Assembly (NCBI GenBank): GCA_016706055.1
Contig: JADJKL010000003.1
Coordinates: forward strand, 62,001-126,000
Length of the DNA: 64,000 nt
Reading direction: 5' to 3'
Source: Chitinophagaceae bacterium
Lineage (GTDB): Bacteria; Bacteroidota; Bacteroidia; Chitinophagales; Chitinophagaceae
Part shown: positions 22,436 to 32,018 of the stretch, one piece after another
How the letters are laid out: each line of letters starts with the position of its first letter
Position numbering within the stretch: position 1 is the first letter of the stretch
Notes under the pieces: model-generated
The model's input: the letters and a program-made list of their open reading frames with translations, nothing else
Databases searched by the model: none
What the model was told of the DNA's origin: nothing
Made by a program: the position numbers and the translations under genes

Positions 22436-24523
22436 TTACTCTTTTGGAAATAGTACTTCTACCCAGGTGGTATTTTCTGTAGTTGTTTTGAAAAATACAG
22501 TAGCACCTATTTTCCCGGACAGTTCATCGACTAACTTTAGACCCAACCCATTAAGACTACCTGCATTTTCATCAGTATTGATTGATTGAAAATATTGCTG
22601 CTGAGAAAAAGAGCCACCTTCGTTTTTTATATGAAGTTTGAAGCTATTTTTTTCTGAAGATGTAACAATTTCAATAACACCATTTTGTGGTGAAGCCTTA
22701 ATAGCATTTTGCAAAAGATTGCGGAGAATTGTTTGTAAAAAATTGGAATCTGTTTCAATTATTGATGACTCAATTTTTTGGTTGTAAGTAATGTTTTTAG
22801 CAGCACTGTTAAGTTGTAATAATTGTTTGCAACTCTCAATTGTTGAAGCAATATCCACTGGCTGAAGATTGGGTTTAAATTCATTCATTTGTGTTTTACT
22901 CCAAAGTAAAAGGTCTTCCATTGTTTCCAACAAAGATCCGGTAGCCGTTTGTATTTTATTACTTAGCTCATTTTTTTGTTCCCTATTAAGTGCATCAGGA
23001 TTTAATTGTTGCAATTTTAAAAATTGGTACACCTGGCTGATGGGTGAACGAAGGTCATGCCCGATGATGCTGAAAAGTTTTGCTTTGGTTTGATTGGCTT
23101 CATTTAATTCAGTATTTAGTACGGCTAATTTTTTATTTTTTTCGTTTAGTAAATCAGCAGTTTTCTTTTTATTGCGATAAATTATAATTAATAATATAGC
23201 TATTAATGCTGCCAAGGCAATGCCTGCAATTAGCCAGAGCCTTTGTGTACGGGCTGTTGATAATTGAATGTTTTTCGTAACTATTTGTTGTTGCTTGTTT
23301 TCGTTTTGATAAACAGCTTCCATTTCCGCAAGGTTCAATGATATCTTGCTTTGTGTAAGTGAATCTGTAAGCTGCGTATATTTATCAAAACTGGCCAAAG
23401 CATTTTTATCACCTACTTGCAGTTCTGAATAGGTTAATGATTTAAGAAGATCAGCATACTGCTCTTTATTATAAATGGAGGTGCCCGGGGCAGCAATTCC
23501 ATAATAATTTATCGCCTGTGGATAGTTTTTCATGGCTTTGTAATACTCGCCATAGCTAAGGTTTACACTGGAAGTAAGTATTTCCTTGTTATCCAGTTTA
23601 GATTGTTTATCAGCTTTGTCAATATAAAATTTTGCAGTTTTTAAATCCCCTTTCTTTAAAAATAAATCAGCCAATTCAAGATTGGAAGAAACTGCCTCAG
23701 ACCATTTGCCGGGTGATTGGGTAATTACATCATTTAATAAATTGTAATAAGTTGTTGCTTCTTGCTGGTTGTCTAATTCAACATATGATCGTACAAACTT
23801 TCCGTAAGCTGTAATATCTACAATGGCTGAGAGGCCAAGATAAGGTTTTACAACCTCTAGGTATTGCAATGCCTTTTCAGGTTGTTTAAGAAAAAGATAT
23901 ACGTCAGCTACCATCATATTTTTCACTGCGTAGTCTGTTTTTAACTTTACCGTCTTTGTAGTGTCTGCAATCGCTTTGCCAAGTGAAACACTTTTCAAGA
24001 AATTATCCAATGCTATACCATAATAAAATTTTTGCTGCTGATTATATACTCCAAGGTTATAGTAAATGTCACTTTTATTTTTAAGTGTATCGTTTGTTTC
24101 TGCTATTTGTTTTAATTTTTGTGCAGTTGTATCTGCTTTGCCCTGAAGCCCCATGTAATGATATATTAAAACAAGGTTGCCAAGCGGCTTAATACTTTTT
24201 TCTACAAGGTTTGCTTTTGTAGCTTCGCTATACGCTTCTTCAAAATGTTGACTTGCAGATGTAAAATCCTGCTTATAATAGTATCCTGTGCCGATTGCTT
24301 GGTGAAAGAGAAATTTGTACTCATGATCTTTTTCTGACGACAGTGCAAGACCTTCTGTACCGGTTTTTATCAAGAGTTCTAAACTTTCAGGTTTTCCGGT
24401 AAATTCTGCGAGAATTTTTTCACAAGCTTGTTTCTTTTCTACTAACAATTTTTCATTTGTCTGACCCAGTGCAATTGAAAAATATAATAGCAAGGGTAGA
24501 ATTGTTAGACGTTTTGCCAGCAT
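22436..24523 (-). CDS. Sensor histidine kinase with periplasmic TPR repeats
   Basis: 695 residues: signal peptide (MLAKRLTILPLLLYFSIALGQ), about 400 residues of TPR-like helical pairs, a membrane helix (LWLIAGIALAALIAILLIII), a coiled coil, the HisKA box IIGHDLRSPISQVY with the phospho-accepting His, and an ATPase domain (LLQNAIKASPQNGVIEIV, then GSLNGLGLKLVDELSGKIG). It sits 9 bases downstream of a LytTR response-regulator gene, and the two surely form a pair. The TPR sensor type is common in Bacteroidota; the signal is unknown. Confidence 0.9.
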   Translation of the reverse strand: MLAKRLTILPLLLYFSIALGQTNEKLLVEKKQACEKILAEFTGKPESLELLIKTGTEGLALSSEKDHEYKFLFHQAIGTGYYYKQDFTSASQHFEEAYSEATKANLVEKSIKPLGNLVLIYHYMGLQGKADTTAQKLKQIAETNDTLKNKSDIYYNLGVYNQQQKFYYGIALDNFLKSVSLGKAIADTTKTVKLKTDYAVKNMMVADVYLFLKQPEKALQYLEVVKPYLGLSAIVDITAYGKFVRSYVELDNQQEATTYYNLLNDVITQSPGKWSEAVSSNLELADLFLKKGDLKTAKFYIDKADKQSKLDNKEILTSSVNLSYGEYYKAMKNYPQAINYYGIAAPGTSIYNKEQYADLLKSLTYSELQVGDKNALASFDKYTQLTDSLTQSKISLNLAEMEAVYQNENKQQQIVTKNIQLSTARTQRLWLIAGIALAALIAILLIIIYRNKKKTADLLNEKNKKLAVLNTELNEANQTKAKLFSIIGHDLRSPISQVYQFLKLQQLNPDALNREQKNELSNKIQTATGSLLETMEDLLLWSKTQMNEFKPNLQPVDIASTIESCKQLLQLNSAAKNITYNQKIESSIIETDSNFLQTILRNLLQNAIKASPQNGVIEIVTSSEKNSFKLHIKNEGGSFSQQQYFQSINTDENAGSLNGLGLKLVDELSGKIGATVFFKTTTENTTWVEVLFPKE

Positions 24524-24532
24524 AGTAGCATT

Positions 24533-25246
24533 TTATAATATTAATTTTGACAATACTGGCCGGTAAGTTTTTCCAATCGGTATTTCTATGTTGTTACAAA
24601 TAACTTTAGTTGCATGTAGTTCTTTAATTTTTTTTATTGCAACAGCATAGCTACGGTGCACTCTGATGAAATCGTTGCCCGGTATTTTTTCCAGAAAATT
24701 GGTTAATGTGGTAAGTGTCAGGTAGTTTTTTTTCTCCGTTACTACTTTTGTATAATCCTGCATAGCTTCAAGGTAAATGATATCCTGTTGCGGCAGTTTT
24801 ATTTGATTATGACCTTCCTTAATTATCAGCGATTCTTTTTCAAAAAGCACTTCATAAGAAATTGCTTTTTGTTTCATGCTCCAGTATTCTTCTATGCGTT
24901 TAGCAGTAAGAGCAAATCGTTCTGCCGTTAAAGGCTTTAGGATGTAATCCAGTGCTGATAATTCAAAACCTTCTAATGCAAATTCAGGATGGGAAGTTAT
25001 AAAAACAGCAATGGATACTTTGCTTTTAATTTTTCGTAGTATGTCAAGCCCGGAAAGTCCCGGCATTTCAATATCGAGAAAGATTAAGTCGGGATTTAGC
25101 TTTTCAACTGCTGTTAATCCATCCGTTGTATTGGAATAACTTCCTTGATATTGCAAAAATGGAAAAGCAGTCGCATATTCCTTTAATAAGAGCAAGTCTA
25201 CTACGTTATCATCAATTGCAATGTACCGGATAGTTTTTAGCATCAA
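24533..25246 (-). CDS. LytTR family response regulator
   Basis: 237 residues: a receiver domain with acidic pair IDDN near residue 11, the phospho-accepting Asp58 in LIFLDIEMPG, the switch Thr (FITSHPEFALEGF) and Lys (YILKPLTAERF), then a LytTR DNA-binding domain (about 135-237, IIYLEAMQDYTKVVTEKKNYLTL, FIRVHRSYAVAIKKI). It is the first gene of the two-gene signalling operon with the TPR kinase. LytTR regulators bind paired direct repeats; targets are not evident here. Confidence 0.93.
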   Translation of the reverse strand: MMLKTIRYIAIDDNVVDLLLLKEYATAFPFLQYQGSYSNTTDGLTAVEKLNPDLIFLDIEMPGLSGLDILRKIKSKVSIAVFITSHPEFALEGFELSALDYILKPLTAERFALTAKRIEEYWSMKQKAISYEVLFEKESLIIKEGHNQIKLPQQDIIYLEAMQDYTKVVTEKKNYLTLTTLTNFLEKIPGNDFIRVHRSYAVAIKKIKELHATKVICNNIEIPIGKTYRPVLSKLIL

Positions 25247-25324
25247 TAGGACTGATTATCAAACTCAAATATAAATGTTTGTATTGGCTTTTTTTCCGAA
25301 ATTTGCCCCATTTAAGATACGAAT

Positions 25325-26560
25325 ATGATAGATATTAAAGTTCCTACGGTTGGAGAATCAATTAGTGAAGTAACCTTGCTGAAATGGACCAAAAAAGATG
25401 GCGAGTATGTGGAAAGAGATGAGGTAATTGCAGAATTGGAAAGTGAAAAGGCAACATTTGAAGTAAATGCAGAACAGGCAGGTGTGTTGAAACTTGGCTC
25501 CATAGCTGAAGGCGATACTATTAAAATAGGTGATTTACTTGCAAGTATTGATGATACTGCTCCAAAGCCAGAAAAATCGGCGGCAGAGCCGGTAGTGAAA
25601 TTTGAGAATGATAATGGAGCAGAGAAAAAGCAGGCAGTATCTTCAGCACCTGTAACTTCTGTGCCGAATGATATTAAGGCAAGCCCGGTTGCTTCTGCAA
25701 TGATTGCGGATAAAAAGGTTGACCCTAAAACTGTAAAGGCAACTGGAACTGCGGGTAAGATTTTAAAGGATGATGTTTTGGCAGCACTTTCTAATCCTGG
25801 CAAAAAGGCTTTTGCCGGAACAGAATTATACAGCCGAAATGTACGGACGGAGAAAATGAGCAACCTGCGGAAAACAATTTCAAGAAGATTAGTTGAAGCG
25901 AAGAACACCACGGCAATGCTTACCACTTTTAATGAAGTGGACATGACAGAAATCATGGAAATAAGAAAGCAGTATAAGGAGAAATTTAAAACGATACATG
26001 GTGTAGGACTTGGCTTTATGAGCTTCTTTGCAAAAGCCTGTTCAACTGCATTGGCAGAATGGCCAACGGTGAATGCTTATATTGATGGTGACCAGTTAGT
26101 ATATCATGATTATGCGGACATAAGCATTGCTGTAAGTACTCCAAGAGGATTGACTGTGCCTGTTATGCGAAATGTAGAAAGTATGAGCATGGCAGATGTT
26201 GAAAGAAGTGTTGTGGAGCTTGCAGGAAAAGCAAGAGATAGCAAATTAACTGCAGATGATTTAACTGGAGGAACATTTACGATTACGAATGGTGGAGTGT
26301 TTGGTTCTTTAATGAGTACACCAATAATTAATATTCCGCAAAGTGCAATTCTTGGCATGCACAAAATTCAAGATAGGCCAATGGCAATAAATGGTCAGGT
26401 TGTAATAAAGCCGATGATGTATCTGGCACTTAGCTATGATCACCGTATTGTTGATGGAAAAGAATCTGTTAGCTTCCTGGTGAGAGTAAAAGAATTGCTG
26501 GAGAACCCTGAACAATTATTGATTGGTAAAGACCCGGTAAAAACTTTGTTGGAATTGTAA
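25325..26560 (+). CDS. sucB: Dihydrolipoyllysine succinyltransferase, E2 of 2-oxoglutarate dehydrogenase
   Basis: 411 residues with the standard order: a lipoyl domain (residues 1-76, lipoylated Lys42 in ELESEKATFEV), an Ala/Pro-rich linker, an E3-binding domain (about 118-152, ASPVASAMIADKKVD and GTAGKILKDDVLAAL), and a catalytic domain with His373 and Asp377 in SYDHRIVDGKE. It accepts succinyl from SucA and passes it to CoA. It is transcribed away from the LytTR regulator and ends in a strong terminator. Confidence 0.95.
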   Translation: MIDIKVPTVGESISEVTLLKWTKKDGEYVERDEVIAELESEKATFEVNAEQAGVLKLGSIAEGDTIKIGDLLASIDDTAPKPEKSAAEPVVKFENDNGAEKKQAVSSAPVTSVPNDIKASPVASAMIADKKVDPKTVKATGTAGKILKDDVLAALSNPGKKAFAGTELYSRNVRTEKMSNLRKTISRRLVEAKNTTAMLTTFNEVDMTEIMEIRKQYKEKFKTIHGVGLGFMSFFAKACSTALAEWPTVNAYIDGDQLVYHDYADISIAVSTPRGLTVPVMRNVESMSMADVERSVVELAGKARDSKLTADDLTGGTFTITNGGVFGSLMSTPIINIPQSAILGMHKIQDRPMAINGQVVIKPMMYLALSYDHRIVDGKESVSFLVRVKELLENPEQLLIGKDPVKTLLEL

Positions 26561-26580
26561 ACGGTTTATAAAAAAACTTT

Positions 26581-26614
26581 AAAATGGTCAGATAATATGT
26601 CTGACCATTTTTAT
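26581..26614 (+). terminator. sucB terminator
   Basis: AAAATGGTCAGA and TCTGACCATTTTT form a 12-pair stem around TAATATG. It starts 21 bases after sucB. Confidence 0.9.
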
Positions 26615-26626
26615 TAAAATCGCATA

Positions 26627-27793
26627 TTGAGTCGCTATCATTCATATCTGAATACTGCTGTAACCATCCTTACTAATTATAAAGGCGAAGAACCTTTTAC
26701 TGGGTATATCAAGAAGTTTTTTGCTGCCAATAAAAAATATGGGAGTAAAGACCGGAAAAGTATTTCTCACTTATGTTATTGTTATTTCAGAACAGGGAAG
26801 GCATTGCCCAAATTATCAGAGGAAGATAGAGTAGTGGCAGGCCTGTTTCTTTGCTCTACAGAAGGAAATGAAATACTTGCATTTTTAAAGCCAATATGGA
26901 ATTCTAATGCTAGTTTGTCAATAAATGAAAAACTTGTTTTACTTGATAAGGATTTAGTTGTAAGACAAATTTTTCCTTGGAAAGAAGAATGCAGTGAAGG
27001 TTTGGCAACTGAATTGTTTACTGAATCTTTTTTGAAACAGCCTGATTTGTTTTTACGAATGCGTCCGGGAAAAGAAAAGCAGGTAAAAGCCAAATTGAAA
27101 AATTCCGAAATTGAGTTTACATCATTAAGTAATAGTTGCCTTGCATTATCAAACAATACTAAAATTGAAACCGTTCTGGAAACAGATAAGGAAGTAGTAA
27201 TTCAAGATTACAGTTCCTAGAGAGTGGCTGAGTTTTTCCCGCTGAACATTGATGGCAATATTAAAACTGTTTGGGATTGCTGTGCTGCAAGCGGAGGAAA
27301 ATCTATTTTAGCAAATGATGTGTTGATAAATATTCAGTTAACAGTAAGTGATGTAAGAGAGAATATTTTATTCAACCTAAAGAAACGATTTGCAGCGGCA
27401 GGCATAAATAATTACAAATCGTTTATTGCTGATCTTACTAATCCGAAGCAACCTGTTTCTGCTGAATCTTTTGATTTGATTATTGCTGATGTTCCCTGTA
27501 GTGGCAGTGGAACATGGAGTCGTACACCTGAGCAGCTGTATTATTTCGAGCCAGCGAAAATTGACGAATACGCAAAACTTCAGAAAGCAATTTTAAAGAA
27601 TGTAATTAATGCATTGAAGCCCGGAGGTTATTTTTTGTACATCACCTGTTCCGTTTTTAAAAAAGAAAATGAACATGCAATAGATTTTCTACAAGAGAAT
27701 TTTAATTTGAAAACATTAAAAATGGAATTGCTGAAAGGTTATGAGTTGAAAGCTGATAGTATGTTTGCCGCCCTCCTGCAAAAGCAATTATAA
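26627..27793 (+). pseudogene. RsmB/NSUN-type RNA m5C methyltransferase with an in-frame amber stop
   Basis: Both halves lie in one frame, separated only by TAG at 27218-27220 in the context QDYSS-stop-RVAEF, where relatives usually have Gln (QDYSSQRV), so a CAG to TAG change explains it. The second half has the SAM motif CCAASGGKS, the catalytic motifs ADVPCSGSGTWSRTP (with a Cys) and YITCSVFKKENE (second Cys). This family methylates C5 of cytosine in rRNA or tRNA. The N-terminal half contains the helical RNA-binding part; start TTG at 26627 is inferred. Total length would be about 388 residues. It could be a real mutation or an error. Confidence 0.8.
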
Positions 27794-29793
27794 AATAAAG
27801 GCTTCTACAGTTCCTAATACTACATTCTCATTATAGAATTTAATGTAATAAATTCCTGGGGCAAATTTTCCCATTGGTATTTCTATTGTTTTTTTACCAA
27901 CAGCTTTTGAATCTTTTAATTGTAATACTAAACTTCCTTTACTGTCATAAATATTGATTGGCATATTATTGATAGCATAAGGCGTTTCTACAATAATTGT
28001 AAGGTTCTTATTACTAACCGGATTTGGTTGAACAGTTATCAATTCTTTAAACGGTTCAGGCGGAATAACGATAACGCAATTAGTTGGAGAATTAATATTT
28101 GTTGTATCAATATAAACTGCCGTAAAAGTTGCCGCAGCTGTATCAATTATTTGCCTGATTCGATACGAATAATTGCCGATAGTTAATCCAGTCACATCAT
28201 TTATAAACTGATAATTTCTATTTGCCAATGTAGTGCCTGCTTGCGGACTTACTAATCCAATTTTTGTATAAACAGTTTCTGCGGGCCTTTTCTTTCCACT
28301 TCATATTTCATGGCAGCAACATCTTTACTGCTCCAGCTAATCGTTATATTACAATTTGTGATTGTAGATGAAGAAGTAGCATAGTCAATCAAAAGATTTG
28401 AAAATGCCAGTTTCATATTGGGAATTCCATAACCAACTCTATCATCAGGTGTAGAAAACTTGCTGCTGGCTTTTTGCAGTTCACGGATAATCCGCATATT
28501 ATTAAATTCAGGAAAGCCCTGCCATAAGCAAGTGCCCAATCCTGCCATATTCGGACAAGCAAAAGAAGTTCCGTTTGAAAAACCTATTGTGTTACTACTG
28601 GTTTGAATCATTGCAGATACGCCAACCGAAGCCATGTCTGGTTTTATTTGTCCATCACTTGAAGGGCCATAACTGGAAAAACTACCAATAACCCCTGAAG
28701 CACTAACAGCACCAACTGCAACCACACTATCTGCGTCAGAAGGAGTTATTAAAAACTTCCATGCACTATTGCCTTCATTGCCGATTGAATTAAAAACAAG
28801 CAAACCCTTTTTGGCAGCCATGTCAGCACCTTTCGCAGCAATAGTTGTATTGCCATTCATGTTAGCATAAATATGGTTGAAGGATGCATTGTCAAAATCG
28901 TAATAGCCAACTGATGATGAAATGATATCAGCACCTGAGCTATCTGCTCTTTCAACGCCACAAACCCAATTGAATTCTTCGATTGGATATTCGCCATTAT
29001 CATCTTCTGTTTTGTACAGCCAGAAAGAAGCTTTTGGTGCTTTTCCAATAAACTGTCCTGGAATATTAGCTGCAATTGTTGAAAAGCAATTCATGCCATG
29101 GCTTCCATCATTCGTTACATTAGATTCTCTATTCACAAAATCCCAAGTGCCTAATATCTGGTTTTGAATTCTTACACTATCAAAAGCATTTAAGATGGTG
29201 TAGTTGTTGTAACCATTATCAAGCATTCCTATTTGCATTCCTTGTCCTCTCAAGCCAATATTGTGTAGAAACTCTCCATTGTGTAAATGGATTTCGTTGA
29301 ATGAATTAGTACCGTAATTGAAATAATCAGCAGTTACTTGTTCTGTTCTTTGTGAAAAATCTATGGGAGTAACAATTTCTTCTTCTTGAAACTTATTTCG
29401 CAATTCGTTTCTTCCATTCTCACCGAATCTTGCAGCAATTCCATTTGTACTTTCTACAAATGGAAATGCATTAATAGTTGTAATAGCAGATTGATTACTT
29501 ACCTGTATTGAAATTGCATTTTGCCATTTTGAAATATTCAGAATGGTAACGTTTGGTGTATTGGCAATTTGTGTAATGTAAGATGGGCTAACAGGTAAAT
29601 CTGTACTATCGATAGCAATACCATACTTTGTTCTTCTGTCAATGGCTCTTTGCGATAAATAAGTAGATGGGTTTGCTATGGTGTGCGGTGTGCCGCCTTT
29701 ATTTTTTAATTTGACCTGATAACGGGTAAACTGTGCTTGAGAAGAATTACACAATCCAATAACTAATGACAGAAAGAGTAGCTTTTTTTTCAT
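27788..29793 (-). pseudogene. S8 subtilisin-like serine protease with T9SS sorting domain, split by one frameshift
   Basis: Signal peptide (MKKKLLFLSLVIGLCNSSQAQ), then the S8 triad: Asp in MQIGMLDNGYNNY, His in NDGSHGMNCFSTIAA and Ser in FSNGTSFACPNMAG. The frame ends after QKLFIQKLD (28252). The next frame continues ETVYTKIGLVSPQAGTTLAN and then a C-terminal domain (ITVQPNPVSNKNLTIIVE, YDSKGSLVLQL, GIYYIKFYNENVV) of the type IX secretion sorting kind, ending at 27788. One more C (G at 28283-28285, plus strand) joins them into about 668 residues. The stop overlaps the convergent methyltransferase stop by 6 bases. Expected location: cell surface or secreted. Confidence 0.85.
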
Positions 29794-29841
29794 GAACCCA
29801 AAGTCTTATTGACTTTTCAAATTTACGTAATTGGTCAGAGA

Positions 29842-30609
29842 TTAGTTATGGTCAATCATCCACATGGTAATACCAAAACCTGTTTTATAAGGACCAGCAG
29901 GATTACCTGTATTGGGCTGATATTCCCAAAGCTCATATTCTCTGTAAATTAACCCGATGTTTTTTGAATATCTCTCCACTGCTCTTGATTTGGCAGCATA
30001 AGAAGTAGGACTTGTAATGGGAACATTAAATGATTCATCTATTTGCTCTACTGTTTGCACATCAGTATAATTAATTCCTTTATAGCTAAAAGAACCTAAC
30101 CCTCCGTCATAGGTATAGTCCCAGTCTTCTATATTATCATCATTGCTGAAATTATAGTTTGCATTATAAGGGTTGTCTGGAAAATATTTGTTCCCTTTCC
30201 AAGTGAAACCAGATCGAACTGGAGAATGTAATTTGATGAAACGAAGATTATTTTCTGTCACTTCTATCTGATCAGACAACGAAGTGACCGTATAACTTCC
30301 GGTTTCCTGCCAAGGTTGAAGTCCGTTAACATCTCTTAGTGAACGATAAATACGATAAGCAGGTCTTCCTTCAGCATCTGTAATAATAGCATCAACTCTA
30401 TGTTTAATCTGGTAACTACGTATTTCAGTATCCTTTCCAAAGTTTACAAACACAGTTGAGTCAACCCGATAAGTTATGTACTTACCAACGGCAAGTGGCA
30501 TATAAGCATCGGCTGTTTCAACTGTGAAATCATCTTTTTCATCGCATGATAAAAAAGTAATAGCTACGAAGGCAAAAAGGCTGAGGCGAAAAATAGACTG
30601 AAGTCTCAT
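29842..30609 (-). CDS. Lipoprotein of unknown function
   Basis: 255 residues. Signal peptide with a lipobox (FVAITFLSCDE), then a beta-rich domain with YMPLAVGKYITYRVDSTV at about 36-53, a pattern seen in Bacteroidota lipoproteins of unknown role, and aromatic-rich segments (YNANYNFSNDDNIEDWDYTYDGG). It lies 48 bases upstream of the subtilase gene on the same strand and may be co-transcribed with it. Confidence 0.75.
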   Translation of the reverse strand: MRLQSIFRLSLFAFVAITFLSCDEKDDFTVETADAYMPLAVGKYITYRVDSTVFVNFGKDTEIRSYQIKHRVDAIITDAEGRPAYRIYRSLRDVNGLQPWQETGSYTVTSLSDQIEVTENNLRFIKLHSPVRSGFTWKGNKYFPDNPYNANYNFSNDDNIEDWDYTYDGGLGSFSYKGINYTDVQTVEQIDESFNVPITSPTSYAAKSRAVERYSKNIGLIYREYELWEYQPNTGNPAGPYKTGFGITMWMIDHN

Positions 30610-30791
30610 AAGTGGTTTTTCTGTATTTACGGATACAATTATTGTTTAGTTGTAGACCGATTTCATAGATACGTTGCTGCTCAAAACTTCGCTTTTTAAG
30701 CTACGTTTCATCAATAAAACTACAAACAAAAAGCGGGGAAACATAGTAACCCCACTTAAAAACGTATATTTTTTCGCTTTATTGCCTGATT

Positions 30792-31895
30792 TTAAACGAG
30801 TTCGCCCCGCTGAATGATTCCCCCGCCAATCACATCATCCCCTTCATAAAAAACGGCACTTTGACCCGGTGCAATGCCTTTTACATGTTCATAAAATCGG
30901 ACTTTCATAACGCCATTTTCTGGATAAATATTCGACAAACTGCCTTTGTCCTTGTAGCGAATTTTTGTTACCGCTTCCATACCTGGGGTAATGCTATCAT
31001 ATTTGATTAGGTTTAATTTCCCTACCTGCATATCATTTTGTTCCAGATCTTGCTCATCTCCTAGCACTACTGTATTATTATCAGGATCAATTTTTGTTAC
31101 AAATACCGGCTTGCCAAATGCAATTTCTAATCCTTTACGTTGCCCGATGGTATAGAAGGGGTAGCCTTTGTGTTGTCCGAGTATGTTTCCATTTTTATCT
31201 ACAAAATTGCCGCCAGCTACTTTTTCTTCCAAGCCATCGACTCTTCTTTTTAAAAAGCCACGGTAATCGTTATCAGGCACAAAACAAATTTCATAGCTCT
31301 CACTTTTCTTCGCCAGTTCAGGATAGCCAAAGTCTAAAGCCATTTGTCTTATCTCTGTTTTACGATAAGGAGCCAATGGCAGCAATGTTCTGTTTAGCAA
31401 ATCCTGTTGCAATCCCCATAAAGCATAACTCTGATCTTTTGTTTCGTCAATAGCTTTGCTGATAACAAAACGTCCGTTATCATGCTGACGAATTTTTGCA
31501 TAATGGCCTGTTGCAATAAAGTCGCAACCCAATGCATCTGCCTTTTTTAATAATGCCCGCCATTTAATATGTGTATTACAAAGCACACAAGGATTAGGTG
31601 TTCTTCCTGCCAGGTATTCATCTACAAAATTGTCGATAACAAAGCCGCCAAATTCTTCTCTTATATCCAGAATATAATGTGGAAAGCCATGTTCAACAGC
31701 AGCTTGCCTTGCATCATTAAAACTATCTACATTGCAGCATCCTGTTTCTTTTTTGCTTCCACCACTTGCTGCATAATCCCATGTTTTCATGGTGATACCC
31801 ACCACTTCATAACCTTCATTATGAAGCATAAGGGCAACTACGGTACTATCAATACCGCCGCTCATAGCTACCAACACTTTACCTTTTTTGCTCAT
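30792..31895 (-). CDS. mnmA: tRNA 2-thiouridine(34) synthase MnmA
   Basis: About 367 residues from MSKKGKVLVAMSGGIDSTV; a second ATG three codons upstream (31904) is possible. The PP-loop SGGIDS binds ATP; catalytic Cys residues are in GRTPNPCVLCNTHIKW and SYEICFVPDNDYRG; GHYAKI is also conserved. It transfers sulfur to uridine 34 of Lys, Glu and Gln tRNAs. It is a single gene with about 180 bases of non-coding DNA on its 3' side (30610-30791), in which I see only a weak GGGG/CCCC hairpin near 30736. Confidence 0.96.
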   Translation of the reverse strand: MSKKGKVLVAMSGGIDSTVVALMLHNEGYEVVGITMKTWDYAASGGSKKETGCCNVDSFNDARQAAVEHGFPHYILDIREEFGGFVIDNFVDEYLAGRTPNPCVLCNTHIKWRALLKKADALGCDFIATGHYAKIRQHDNGRFVISKAIDETKDQSYALWGLQQDLLNRTLLPLAPYRKTEIRQMALDFGYPELAKKSESYEICFVPDNDYRGFLKRRVDGLEEKVAGGNFVDKNGNILGQHKGYPFYTIGQRKGLEIAFGKPVFVTKIDPDNNTVVLGDEQDLEQNDMQVGKLNLIKYDSITPGMEAVTKIRYKDKGSLSNIYPENGVMKVRFYEHVKGIAPGQSAVFYEGDDVIGGGIIQRGELV

Positions 31896-32018
31896 ATCAT
31901 TCAAAAATTTGCAAGCAGCAAATATACAACGAAATCAGCCGTTGTCTCTCATCCATTTCTTTCAATATCGTTAAGCATTATTGCTTAATTTCCATTTTTT
32001 AAACATAACTACAGTTGT

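Noticed and set aside
25312..25956. A 214-codon minus-strand frame inside sucB
   Set aside because: Antisense shadow of a well-supported gene, Ser-rich with no domain.
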